Origin: a virus
Virus record (IMG/VR): IMGVR_UViG_3300024348_000258
Location: 1 to 23,521 of that record
Direction: 5' to 3' (one strand)
DNA: 23,521 bases
Each line of letters begins with the position of its first letter. The first letter of the stretch is position 1. Below are positions 1 through 6,773 of this stretch, one piece after another. Under the pieces are notes generated by a model. It saw only the letters and a list, made by a program, of their open reading frames with translations. It did no database searches and had not been told where the DNA came from. Both the position numbers and the translations under genes were made by a program.

Positions 1-288
1 ATAGTTGACGCCATCCTTTTGAAACTCACAAGTTACAAGCATTTGCTTGTTGTTTGTCTTGTTTACAAGGTTATCTTTTTTAATGTTGTATAGTGCGTTA
101 CCGTAAAGTGCGAAGCTCAATGCGTTAATGATAGTTGTTTTACCAGTACCATTACGTGAACCATCGCCACCCAAGTCCATGTTGTTGCCCAACACCAGTG
201 TAAGCCCAGCATTATCAAACTGTACGGCTTGTGTGACGTTACCAACACTCATGAAATTCTTCACAGTAATATTTTTAACTTTAAGCAT
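1..288 (-). CDS. 46: Recombination endonuclease subunit gp46 (SbcC/Rad50-like ATPase), partial
   Basis: This is the N-terminal 96 residues of the T4 gp46 family; the gene continues past the left edge. In T4, gp46 with gp47 forms the Mre11/Rad50-type complex that resects DNA ends for recombination-dependent replication. The start MLKVKNITVKNFMSVGN matches the usual first beta strands of SMC/Rad50 heads. A P-loop is visible at about residues 44-51 (SRNGTGKT), with Ser in place of the first Gly of the classic Walker A motif; a short Gly/Asp-rich insertion precedes it. The following INALSFALYGNALYNIKKDNL segment matches T4 gp46 in character. The ATG overlaps the gp47 stop by one base (TAATG), so the two subunits are probably translationally coupled. 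The coiled coil, zinc hook and Walker B region lie outside the window. Identification is firm. Confidence 0.93.
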   Translation of the reverse strand, partial: MLKVKNITVKNFMSVGNVTQAVQFDNAGLTLVLGNNMDLGGDGSRNGTGKTTIINALSFALYGNALYNIKKDNLVNKTNNKQMLVTCEFQKDGVNY

Positions 289-1313
289 TATTTGTTTAGT
301 CCATTATAGATATCAATTAGTAAACTGTTGCGAATAGTTGTGCTTTCAATAGCTTTAAGTTGCGTTAGCACAATACTGTCAACGTTCTCAATCTCGATAT
401 CTCCGCTACCCTGCCATTCTTGTGACAAGTCATCTTTCTTGCTGGGCATTAGTGCAATCTCACGAAGATTGTACTGCTTTGCAAATGTTTCCTTGATAAA
501 GTTAGCTTCTTCATAGCTGATAGGAACATCTAAACTAATGCGGCAATAAGTGTTATTAGACAATATTTCGTCAGGATTGTCAATAAGTTTGCTGAGTGCA
601 ATGCTGCGATATTTTGGGGCACCTGGCCAAGTTTTATACTCTACAGTGCCGTCCCACTTTAGGAACACTAGCCCACGAGCATCATCCCACGCATCACTGA
701 AGTTGTGTGGGAAGGCATTACCCATGTAGATGACGTTGCCGCGTTCCTGTCGCTTGTGGAAGTGTCCTGAAAACACTTTTTCCGCTTTAGCCATGTCTTC
801 AGCCTTTAAACCATGTCCATGATCTGGCATCTGAACCATAGCGTTCATATAAAAATTAGGAAGTTCAAAATGGCCGAAAATAAACTTCGATTTTAGCTCT
901 TTGAGCCGTTTCCATTCATCTTCAACAAGCCAGGGAACGAAAGCAACGCCATCTTCTTCGTAGATCCCATCATTGATCATACGAATATTCTTGTAACGAT
1001 CCACCATTGGAATACTGTGAATCTCACGTTTCTCTCTGTAATATAAGTCGTGGTTGCCAGTAATCATAATGACTTCATCAAACGCATCGTTCAATCGTTG
1101 CAGATTACTGGTAGTGTAGTTAAGTGTACTGACGTTAATGCTAGCACGATTATGGTGCCAGTCACCCAGGAAGAAACACTTGCGAATACCTCGCTGGTGT
1201 GCTTCGTCAATCATCCAATATATAAATTGTTCACAATCGTCGTTATGTTGACGACTATTATTTTTCATACCAAAGTGGATATCGGTGAACAACACCGCTT
1301 CATCAAACATCAT
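288..1313 (-). CDS. 47: Recombination endonuclease subunit gp47 (SbcD/Mre11-like nuclease)
   Basis: A 341-residue metallophosphoesterase, almost the same length as T4 gp47 (339 aa). All five signature motifs are intact and in order: DIHFG (residues 11-15), GDWHH, GNHD, GHFE and GHFHK. These residues normally bind the two Mn/Mg ions of the nuclease centre. The C-terminal third has the less conserved look of the Mre11 cap region. It pairs with gp46, which follows with a one-base overlap, and it starts 12 bases after gp55. Translation could begin at the first or second ATG of an ATGATG pair (1313 or 1310); the upstream Shine-Dalgarno (AAGAG) is weak, so coupling to gp55 is plausible. It is probably transcribed from the sigma-70-type promoter upstream of gp55. 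Confidence 0.93.
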   Translation of the reverse strand: MMFDEAVLFTDIHFGMKNNSRQHNDDCEQFIYWMIDEAHQRGIRKCFFLGDWHHNRASINVSTLNYTTSNLQRLNDAFDEVIMITGNHDLYYREKREIHSIPMVDRYKNIRMINDGIYEEDGVAFVPWLVEDEWKRLKELKSKFIFGHFELPNFYMNAMVQMPDHGHGLKAEDMAKAEKVFSGHFHKRQERGNVIYMGNAFPHNFSDAWDDARGLVFLKWDGTVEYKTWPGAPKYRSIALSKLIDNPDEILSNNTYCRISLDVPISYEEANFIKETFAKQYNLREIALMPSKKDDLSQEWQGSGDIEIENVDSIVLTQLKAIESTTIRNSLLIDIYNGLNK

Positions 1314-1325
1314 GTATTACTGCTC

Positions 1326-2165
1326 TTACTCTAGATTATCTCGTTGCATTGCTTCCCATTCTGCACTAAACAGTCTGGTTGAACTTGGGTCTAAACCTGC
1401 TTGTTCTAACAGGTCGTCTCTAATGTTTTGTCCACGCTTCTCTAAGTTGAGAACACGTGTAAAGCTGTTGTTGATTGCTGCGGTGTAATACGCAAAAGGG
1501 TTCTGACTCTTAGCTTCATTAAACTGCAATCCAATTTGTGTTAGCTGTAGTAGTGCTTGTCCACGCATTTCATCTACGTAAGTATAGCCACGCCAGTTGC
1601 CACGCATACTATAACGCTCACATAGCTTGATATACATACTAGCTAAACGATTGTTTGTTTTACCATGTTCAACGCTAAAGTGACCGTTGTCTATTCCGCC
1701 TTGCCAGTGACTACGTGCAACTTCAGTTAGATCACCGTCTACTAGTGAAATATGCTTGTATGGTGGGAAGTTACATTTGGAATAGTTATCAGCTTCAGTT
1801 TTTGGATTAGTTTTGCGCTTTTCTTCTGGTACGTGTCCAAATGTCATAAGCCTAAAAACAACATCTGTGTCAGCAATAGACTCCAAGTCTACTGAAAAGT
1901 CAGCAGCACGTGGTTTTGTCTTTTTACCAGTTAAGCCATTTTCCCAGGCTTTAACTTCAGCATCATAGGCATTTTTTTGCAAACGTGCTGCGCGACTTTC
2001 TTTTGCTAGTTGTATTGTTTCTGGAGTAATTTCGTTTAGTGAATTTACAATGTAATCGTAGTAAAAGTATTTTTCATCCTTTACCCAGCAGTAGCTCATC
2101 TTGCTGTTGTGGATTTCTTTTAATAATTCTTTGTTAGAAAGGTAATGTGTTGTTGATCGTGCCAT
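1326..2165 (-). CDS. 55: Late-transcription sigma factor gp55
   Basis: A 279-residue homologue of T4 gp55, the small sigma-like factor that directs host RNA polymerase to late promoters. Two blocks match T4 gp55: the N-terminal YLSNKELLKEI (residues 8-18; T4 has NYVNNKELLQAI) and the C-terminal core from about residue 185, including NPFAYYTAAINNSFTRVLN (about 222-240; T4 NPHAYITQACFNAFVQRI), which corresponds to sigma region 2. The protein is about 95 residues longer than T4 gp55 (185 aa); the extra length lies between these blocks (about 25-170) and is rich in charged and aromatic residues. The acidic, hydrophobic end (RLFSAEWEAM) could serve as a sliding-clamp contact as in T4; that is inference. 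The start is supported by AGGAGA 10 bases upstream. First gene of the leftward operon 55-47-46. Confidence 0.9.
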   Translation of the reverse strand: MARSTTHYLSNKELLKEIHNSKMSYCWVKDEKYFYYDYIVNSLNEITPETIQLAKESRAARLQKNAYDAEVKAWENGLTGKKTKPRAADFSVDLESIADTDVVFRLMTFGHVPEEKRKTNPKTEADNYSKCNFPPYKHISLVDGDLTEVARSHWQGGIDNGHFSVEHGKTNNRLASMYIKLCERYSMRGNWRGYTYVDEMRGQALLQLTQIGLQFNEAKSQNPFAYYTAAINNSFTRVLNLEKRGQNIRDDLLEQAGLDPSSTRLFSAEWEAMQRDNLE

Positions 2166-2175
2166 TCAAAATGGT

Positions 2176-2181
2176 TCTCCT
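2176..2181 (-). promoter_or_regulatory. Ribosome binding site of gp55
   Basis: AGGAGA on the minus strand, 10 bases before the gp55 ATG at 2165. It fixes the start codon and lies just inside the short leader expected from the promoter at 2192-2219. Confidence 0.7.
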
Positions 2182-2191
2182 ATTAACTTTC

Positions 2192-2219
2192 AGTATAACA
2201 TTTACAACATCGTTGTCAA
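2192..2219 (-). promoter_or_regulatory. Sigma-70-type promoter for the 55-47-46 operon
   Basis: On the minus strand a perfect -35 box TTGACA (2219-2214) is followed after 16 bases by TATACT (2197-2192), five of six matches to TATAAT. The start would fall near 2185, giving a leader of about 20 bases that contains the gp55 ribosome binding site. This suits transcription by unmodified host polymerase before the late phase, when gp55 and the recombination nuclease are needed. No MotA-like box was evident. Confidence 0.7.
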
Positions 2220-2234
2220 CCGGTATTCTGTGGT

Positions 2235-2242
2235 AATAAATA
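2235..2242 (+). promoter_or_regulatory. T4-late-type promoter for the 2263-7507 operon
   Basis: AATAAATA matches seven of eight positions of the T4 late -10 element TATAAATA, and no -35 box is needed for that class. With T4 geometry (element at -13 to -6) transcription would start near 2248, about 15 bases before the ATG at 2263, leaving AGGAGA as leader. It sits back to back with the sigma-70-type promoter of gp55. Confidence 0.55.
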
Positions 2243-2250
2243 CAATATAC

Positions 2251-2256
2251 AGGAGA
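2251..2256 (+). promoter_or_regulatory. Ribosome binding site deciding the start at 2263
   Basis: AGGAGA six bases before the ATG at 2263. It favours that ATG over the in-frame GTG at 2230, which lies upstream of the predicted late transcription start and has no ribosome binding site. Confidence 0.75.
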
Positions 2257-2262
2257 ACTCAG

Positions 2263-2871
2263 ATGCGCTATCATGACCTTATAACTGAAAGTATGACTAA
2301 CAACGTCACCGTGTTTTACGGCGGGCGTTTCCAGCCTATGCACCAAGGACACTTTGCATTGTATAAAAAGCTAGTGTCACGCTTTGGCGCAGACAATGTA
2401 TTTATTGCTACAACCTTTAGTAAGGATGCGCAAAAACAACACTCGAACGGCGATTACACCAAAAATCCATTCAGCTTTGAAGAGAAGGCGGGTATTATTA
2501 GCAAGATGTTTGGTATTCCAAGTAACCACATACTAAACACAAGTCCTTATCGTCCAAACGTAGAGCTAGCGGGCCGCAAGCCAAATGAAACTGCGGTTGT
2601 ACTGGCGTTTAGTGAGAAAGATGATGACCGTTTGATGAGCGGTGGCGCACTTGCACCACTACCAGACTCAAATGATGAACTACAAGCTGCTGATGAGAAT
2701 CGTGCATACTTTGTAAAAATGCCAGTAGAGCAAGGTGGTATGAGCGCAACAGACTTCCGTAATACTATGGCAAGCGATGCAGCGCCTGAAGAAAAGAAGC
2801 GAGTTTTCCAACAATTTTTTGGTAAGTTTGACCAAGAAGTATTCAACTTTATTGAAGAGAGATTGAAATAA
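2263..2871 (+). CDS. HIGH-superfamily nucleotidyltransferase (cytidylyltransferase/NadM-like), possibly packaged in the capsid
   Basis: A 202-residue protein with the nucleotidyltransferase signature GGRFQPMHQGH (about residues 20-30): the GRFxPxHxGH loop that binds the nucleotide phosphates. NPFSFEEKAGII follows, as does a C-terminal SATDFR block resembling the ISxTxxR motif that contacts the triphosphate. These features fit the nucleotidyl/adenylyltransferase family that includes NMN adenylyltransferases; the substrate cannot be read from sequence. The first ten residues, MRYHDLITES, resemble T4 capsid-targeting peptides (short amphipathic N-termini cut after [LI]xE by the gp21 protease). 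The gene leads a late operon of tail-tip genes rather than a metabolic cluster, which fits a virion-packaged enzyme. The start at 2263 was chosen for its Shine-Dalgarno. The stop overlaps the next ATG (TAATG). The enzyme family is firm; packaging is inference. Confidence 0.82.
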   Translation: MRYHDLITESMTNNVTVFYGGRFQPMHQGHFALYKKLVSRFGADNVFIATTFSKDAQKQHSNGDYTKNPFSFEEKAGIISKMFGIPSNHILNTSPYRPNVELAGRKPNETAVVLAFSEKDDDRLMSGGALAPLPDSNDELQAADENRAYFVKMPVEQGGMSATDFRNTMASDAAPEEKKRVFQQFFGKFDQEVFNFIEERLK

Positions 2872-3473
2872 TGGTAAGCGGCGTAAGCAGTAGCCAAAAA
2901 GTACGTTTAACTTGTCCTAGTTTTGGATTCAGTGGATTATTGGCTCCGCTTCGCCAAACAAACGGAGTTACATTCCCTTATACTCCAACTATACAATTAG
3001 GTCATGCCGCTAACTATGGAACATATGATATCACGCACAGCGTATATCAACAACAATACTTTATTAACACACCTAATCCCAGTATAAGTGTAACAGCAAC
3101 ATTCACTGCTCAAACAACTGGAGAAGCGGCATACAGCGCCGCTGCACTGCACTTTTTTAAAGCTGCAACTAAACCAGAATTTGGCGGAACATTTTCATCA
3201 CGTGCGGGGGTCCCACCACACGTAATGAATTTTAGTGCATATGGCGCCCTACATGTGCAAAATGTTCCAGTAGTAGTAAAATCATTTACCTACACATTAA
3301 CTGAAGAATCTGACTATGTTACTTTCAATTCAGCAGTTGGTGAAGTATCACTGCCTACTATCTTTATCGTAAGTTTAGATTTAGGGGTACAGTATCCACC
3401 AAGCACAGTCAAACGTTCTTATAGTTTAACTAACTATAAAAGTGGCAACGGACTAAAGAGAGGATTTATTTAA
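2871..3473 (+). CDS. 48: Tail tube cap-like baseplate/tail protein (gp48-like)
   Basis: A 200-residue protein with the pattern seen in marine T4-like tail-tube-cap/structural proteins: an N-terminal LLAPLRQTNGVTFPYTPTI segment (about 24-42), a beta-rich ISVTATFTAQTT stretch, ALHFFKAATKPEFG, then PPHVMNFSAYG and a C-terminal beta-rich part. In T4, gp48 and gp54 cap the baseplate hub and start tail-tube polymerisation. The protein is clearly shorter than T4 gp48 (364 aa) and gp54 (320 aa), so it may combine their roles or be a minimal version. It lies between the nucleotidyltransferase and gp53 with TAATG overlaps on both sides; GAGAGG near the end serves the next gene. A structural role is likely; the exact T4 equivalent (48, 54 or another tube-related protein) is uncertain. 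Confidence 0.55.
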   Translation: MVSGVSSSQKVRLTCPSFGFSGLLAPLRQTNGVTFPYTPTIQLGHAANYGTYDITHSVYQQQYFINTPNPSISVTATFTAQTTGEAAYSAAALHFFKAATKPEFGGTFSSRAGVPPHVMNFSAYGALHVQNVPVVVKSFTYTLTEESDYVTFNSAVGEVSLPTIFIVSLDLGVQYPPSTVKRSYSLTNYKSGNGLKRGFI

Positions 3474-3763
3474 TGGCAACCAAGTACGATCCAGGAAGTA
3501 ATTATAGAAATACTTCTATAGTTGATAACAAATATTTGGATATATATGTATCTCCTATCGTAGGAGACATTAATGATTATGAGTTGCAGGATATTGTTGT
3601 TGAAAACAAATATAATCAGCGTCCAGACTTATTAGCATACCATCTTTATGGTAATGCAAAACTATGGTGGGTTTTCGCAGAATATAATCCTGATATACTA
3701 GTTGATCCAATTATTGATTTCGTAGGCGGAATGAAGATAACAGTACCGACAAGGTTTGGATAA
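3473..3763 (+). CDS. 53: Baseplate wedge protein gp53-like
   Basis: A 96-residue protein whose core (about 46-93) has the gp53 signature: YNQRPDLLAYHLYGNAKLWW, then a conserved AEYNPDILVDPIIDF and a closing GGMKITVP that resembles a LysM-type strand. T4 gp53 binds the wedge and helps wedges join around the hub. T4 gp53 is 196 aa, so this version retains only about half the length, essentially the conserved core. TAATG overlaps at both ends place it in one coupled operon with the putative tube-cap and hub genes. Recognition rests on the RPDLLAYxLYGxxxLWWxFAxxNP pattern and on gene order. Confidence 0.75.
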   Translation: MATKYDPGSNYRNTSIVDNKYLDIYVSPIVGDINDYELQDIVVENKYNQRPDLLAYHLYGNAKLWWVFAEYNPDILVDPIIDFVGGMKITVPTRFG

Positions 3764-5571
3764 TGACTATATCAGAAAATTGGCTATCAACAGTTAACAG
3801 CCCAACTTACAATTTTACATTATATCTTGTAAAAGCAGAAGTTGCAAATGCTCCAGAGCAGTTATCAAATGATTCATCATTTCTTAACACTGGTAGAGCT
3901 TACATAATTGCGAAGTCAGGTTCTGAAACAACATATAATATAGACAACGTTGTCTTTACTTCAACACTTGTTCCAGGAGAACGAAGTGGAAACGTACAGA
4001 TTTCTAATATAAACTTTGATATAACAGAGGTATTAGGATTTGACTTATTGGACCGCGTGTTATCTGTTAGTAGTGATTTTGGATTTAACAACATAACAGA
4101 CGCGGCGTTTGTTTTAAAATTAGAATTCAAAGGCAGGAACCCTGTTACAGGATCATTTGCATTTTACCCTGGTATATTTTTCTATCCAATACGTTTAAAC
4201 GCAATAAGTGCATCTGTTGGCCCTGATGGCGCCAGATATAACATTACCGCTGTAATGAATCCATCCATAGCACTAACGCAAGCCCGTGTAGAGACAGACA
4301 TTAGTTTTACTGGTGTAAGAACAGTAAGTGACTACCTAAATAATTTACAATCTAGATTAAACCAATACGAATCAGACATCAGAAAAAGCGACCAGAATGA
4401 TATAACTGAACCTGGACGTAAACATTCAATAAGAATGGGATCAAGATTTGCAAGTGCTTTAGCTAATGCTGAATTTGCTGGCCTAGCATCAAGCAGTGAT
4501 GGTACTGCAACTGCGTTAGAGAAAGCTGAAACTCTCTCCTTTTCAGTCAATGTCAATAGCAGTGTACCTACTGTTATATCAGACACATTGACTAAAGAAA
4601 TACCAGCATATCAAGAAATGTTAAGAATCGCAACGCAGACTAGGTTATCAGGTGCGGCTCGATCAGAGGGATTCTCGCAGAACGCATATCCATATATTGT
4701 TGTTAACATGGATATAGAATATGGGACAACGACAGATATAGATCCGCACACACTACAGCGTATAGATACAATAGTATATACAGTTGAGTTATTTTATTCA
4801 ATGACCAGGCCCGATTCTGAAGTACCATCTGATGAAGTTAGCTATAGGACAGATCCATACCGTCAAGCTCGTTTATTTCAACAAATGCGTCAGTTTATGG
4901 CTAAGAGGTATAGTTATTTGTTTAGCGGTGATAATACTGAAATTTTAAATCTAGATTTAAACTATGACATGCTTTATTTTTCTGCCAAAGCACCATCTAG
5001 CGGATTGAATTATACAAATCCTGCACAGGATTTTCAACCACAGGTGGCAGAACCAGCAATCAGGTCAGCTGGTGGATTTTTATCTGGCAGGACAGTTGTT
5101 CCGCGGATTAGAGGGTTAATAACACCTGTCTATGATTATACAAATGCTAGTGCATATAGACAACGTGTTTCAGAAACAACAGGATCAGTTGATCCTGTTG
5201 TTACTACTGAAGCAAAAGAATATTTTGGACAATTTAATAAGGTAATTAATTTACAGATAACCATTAAGGGTGATCCGTTCTGGATGGGACTGCCTGGAAC
5301 AGACACGTCTGGTGGAACACTGTCAAATGCACAAGATGTTCTTAAAAATGATTCACTAATAGGACTAGTAAACTTCCTACCGCACGAATCTGTAACTTAT
5401 ACTACCAATAGACATCGAGGACGTATGGATCCATTTACTACTGGGGTATATAGAGTTACGCAAATATCAAGTAGATTCCAGATGGGAAAATTTACACAAA
5501 CTTTATCAACTACAAAGCACACTGAATTAACAACGGCGTTAGTAGAAAACGCATTTATGGGGCTATTATAA
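3763..5571 (+). CDS. Putative baseplate hub protein (gp27-like by position)
   Basis: A 602-residue, mostly beta-rich protein without a clear enzymatic motif. The segment with LFSGDNTEILNLDLNYDMLYF (split around residues 385-407) is of a kind repeatedly seen in structural proteins of large marine myoviruses. The C-terminus carries GVYRVTQISSRFQMGKFTQ followed by TLSTTKHTE, like the strand pair found near the end of phage hub proteins. It sits immediately upstream of the gp5-like spike with a TAATG overlap; in many contractile systems the hub gene adjoins the spike gene, and gp5 binds gp27 in T4. T4 gp27 is shorter (391 aa). I infer a hub from position and C-terminal pattern, not direct similarity to gp27. 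An inverted repeat at 5175-5202 lies inside the gene. Confidence 0.5.
   Translation: MTISENWLSTVNSPTYNFTLYLVKAEVANAPEQLSNDSSFLNTGRAYIIAKSGSETTYNIDNVVFTSTLVPGERSGNVQISNINFDITEVLGFDLLDRVLSVSSDFGFNNITDAAFVLKLEFKGRNPVTGSFAFYPGIFFYPIRLNAISASVGPDGARYNITAVMNPSIALTQARVETDISFTGVRTVSDYLNNLQSRLNQYESDIRKSDQNDITEPGRKHSIRMGSRFASALANAEFAGLASSSDGTATALEKAETLSFSVNVNSSVPTVISDTLTKEIPAYQEMLRIATQTRLSGAARSEGFSQNAYPYIVVNMDIEYGTTTDIDPHTLQRIDTIVYTVELFYSMTRPDSEVPSDEVSYRTDPYRQARLFQQMRQFMAKRYSYLFSGDNTEILNLDLNYDMLYFSAKAPSSGLNYTNPAQDFQPQVAEPAIRSAGGFLSGRTVVPRIRGLITPVYDYTNASAYRQRVSETTGSVDPVVTTEAKEYFGQFNKVINLQITIKGDPFWMGLPGTDTSGGTLSNAQDVLKNDSLIGLVNFLPHESVTYTTNRHRGRMDPFTTGVYRVTQISSRFQMGKFTQTLSTTKHTELTTALVENAFMGLL
5175..5202. 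repeat. 28-bp inverted repeat inside the hub gene
   Basis: Two perfect 13-base arms, AACAACAGGATCA (5175-5187) and its reverse complement (5190-5202), are separated by two bases (GT). As RNA it could fold into an 11-bp stem with a four-base loop. It encodes residues around 471-480 of the hub protein. No U-tract follows, so it is not a typical terminator. Confidence 0.85.
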
Positions 5572-6773
5572 TGGGCGGAGATGTAAAAACAACAGGTATA
5601 AACATTCCAGAACGTGGTAGGCGCGGTGATACACGCAATGTAAACTTGCCAAATGGAACATACACTGCTACTGTAGTATCAAACGAAGATGTAAATCGTA
5701 CAGGACGCATTACGGTTAGAATTGGTGAACACGGATCTCCAGAAGACAATCCTGCTGAACACGTTGTACTACTCATGTCACCTATGGGCGGCTCTAATGG
5801 ACACAAGGCATCGTCAGCGGATGTAGAAGATTCAAATACTACCGCACAGTCTTTTGGTATGTGGCCGCAGCCACCGGCGCCTGGTACAAACGTAGTAGTA
5901 CAGTTTAGTCCAGGTATGCAGCAGGGCATATTAATGGGGTCATTACTTACTGCACAAACCAACCATAATATGGGAGGCAATGCCAGTTCTGAAGATAAGG
6001 ATGGAAACATTGGACCAGTTGGCGAACAGAACCCATATGACACTGATCCACAAACACGCCCAACTGACACCGCACGTGGTGAACAACTAGCTGAACAAGG
6101 TTTGGAAGATGATTACGTTCGTGGACACAGTATGAGTAGTGCTAGACGTGAAAGTCCAAGCAAAGTTTTTGGTATTACAACTGCCGGCGGCGCTGTATTA
6201 ACTATGGATGATGGCGCCGCTGATGGTAGCGGCAGTCAGAACATACGCATACGTACACCGGGCGGCGGACAAATACTTATTGACGACAGCACGGGCATAG
6301 TATTCATTACTAACCAGAGCGGTAGCACACATATTGAAATGAACGCTGCCGGCTGTATTGACATTTTTAGTGAGAATAGTTTTAGCGTTGCATCAGCACA
6401 GGACATCAATTTCCACGCACAAGGCAATATTAACATGCAAGCTGATCAAGGTATCAATATTCAAGCAGGCGGCGATGGTATAAGAGCTGCAACTGATGGA
6501 CCACTGCATATGAAATCAACAGGTGTTGCCAACGTTCAAAGTGATGCTTCACTAAGTTTGAAATCCTCTGCTGCTATTAAAATGACAGCACCCAAGGTTA
6601 ATTCAAACAGCGGAGCAAGTGCTGACGCTGCTGAAAAGCCAACCCCAAATGGCCTAGTAGAAAACAGTGGCGTGTCACAAAGCGCAGCTAGCCGTGTTCC
6701 AGAGCGTCATCCATGGAACGGTGTGCCTGGAGTTCAAGAATCATTTACAACAGGGCAAGGGAAACCAGTATAA
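5571..6773 (+). CDS. 5: Baseplate central spike protein, gp5-like (OB fold plus beta-helix, no lysozyme domain)
   Basis: A 400-residue protein with the two outer modules of T4 gp5. Residues about 30-130 look like the N-terminal OB fold shared with VgrG (NGTYTATVVSNEDVNRTGRI, then GTNVVVQF and GILMGSLL). Residues about 195-345 form a repetitive beta region (KVFGITTAGG, then GGQILIDDSTGIVFITNQSG and alternating units such as GNINMQADQGINIQAG), matching the intertwined triple beta-helix that makes the membrane-piercing needle. The T4 lysozyme domain is missing; only a polar linker (about 131-190) joins the modules. The C-terminus ends in a Ser/Ala/Gly-rich tail and RVPERHPWNG. The next gene, overlapping by one base, encodes a lysozyme-fold protein. 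No PAAR tip protein gene is seen in the window. The spike assignment is strong. Confidence 0.85.
   Translation: MGGDVKTTGINIPERGRRGDTRNVNLPNGTYTATVVSNEDVNRTGRITVRIGEHGSPEDNPAEHVVLLMSPMGGSNGHKASSADVEDSNTTAQSFGMWPQPPAPGTNVVVQFSPGMQQGILMGSLLTAQTNHNMGGNASSEDKDGNIGPVGEQNPYDTDPQTRPTDTARGEQLAEQGLEDDYVRGHSMSSARRESPSKVFGITTAGGAVLTMDDGAADGSGSQNIRIRTPGGGQILIDDSTGIVFITNQSGSTHIEMNAAGCIDIFSENSFSVASAQDINFHAQGNINMQADQGINIQAGGDGIRAATDGPLHMKSTGVANVQSDASLSLKSSAAIKMTAPKVNSNSGASADAAEKPTPNGLVENSGVSQSAASRVPERHPWNGVPGVQESFTTGQGKPV

Noticed and set aside
2230-2262. In-frame GTG start giving an 11-residue N-terminal extension of the nucleotidyltransferase.
   Set aside because: The extension overlaps the late promoter and the AGGAGA ribosome binding site serves the ATG at 2263.
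2547-2897. A 116-codon open frame on the minus strand opposite the nucleotidyltransferase gene.
   Set aside because: It is fully antisense to a well-supported gene, shows no motif or ribosome binding site, and mirrors that gene's codon pattern.
4335-4342. CCTAAATA, a late-promoter-like octamer.
   Set aside because: It lies in the middle of the hub gene with no gene start downstream; AT-rich coding sequence produces such matches.
6713-6772. Upstream in-frame ATG extending the lysozyme-like protein by 20 residues into gp5.
   Set aside because: The ATG at 6773 makes the same TAATG overlap as the neighbouring junctions and has AAGGGAA upstream; the extension is out-of-frame gp5 sequence.
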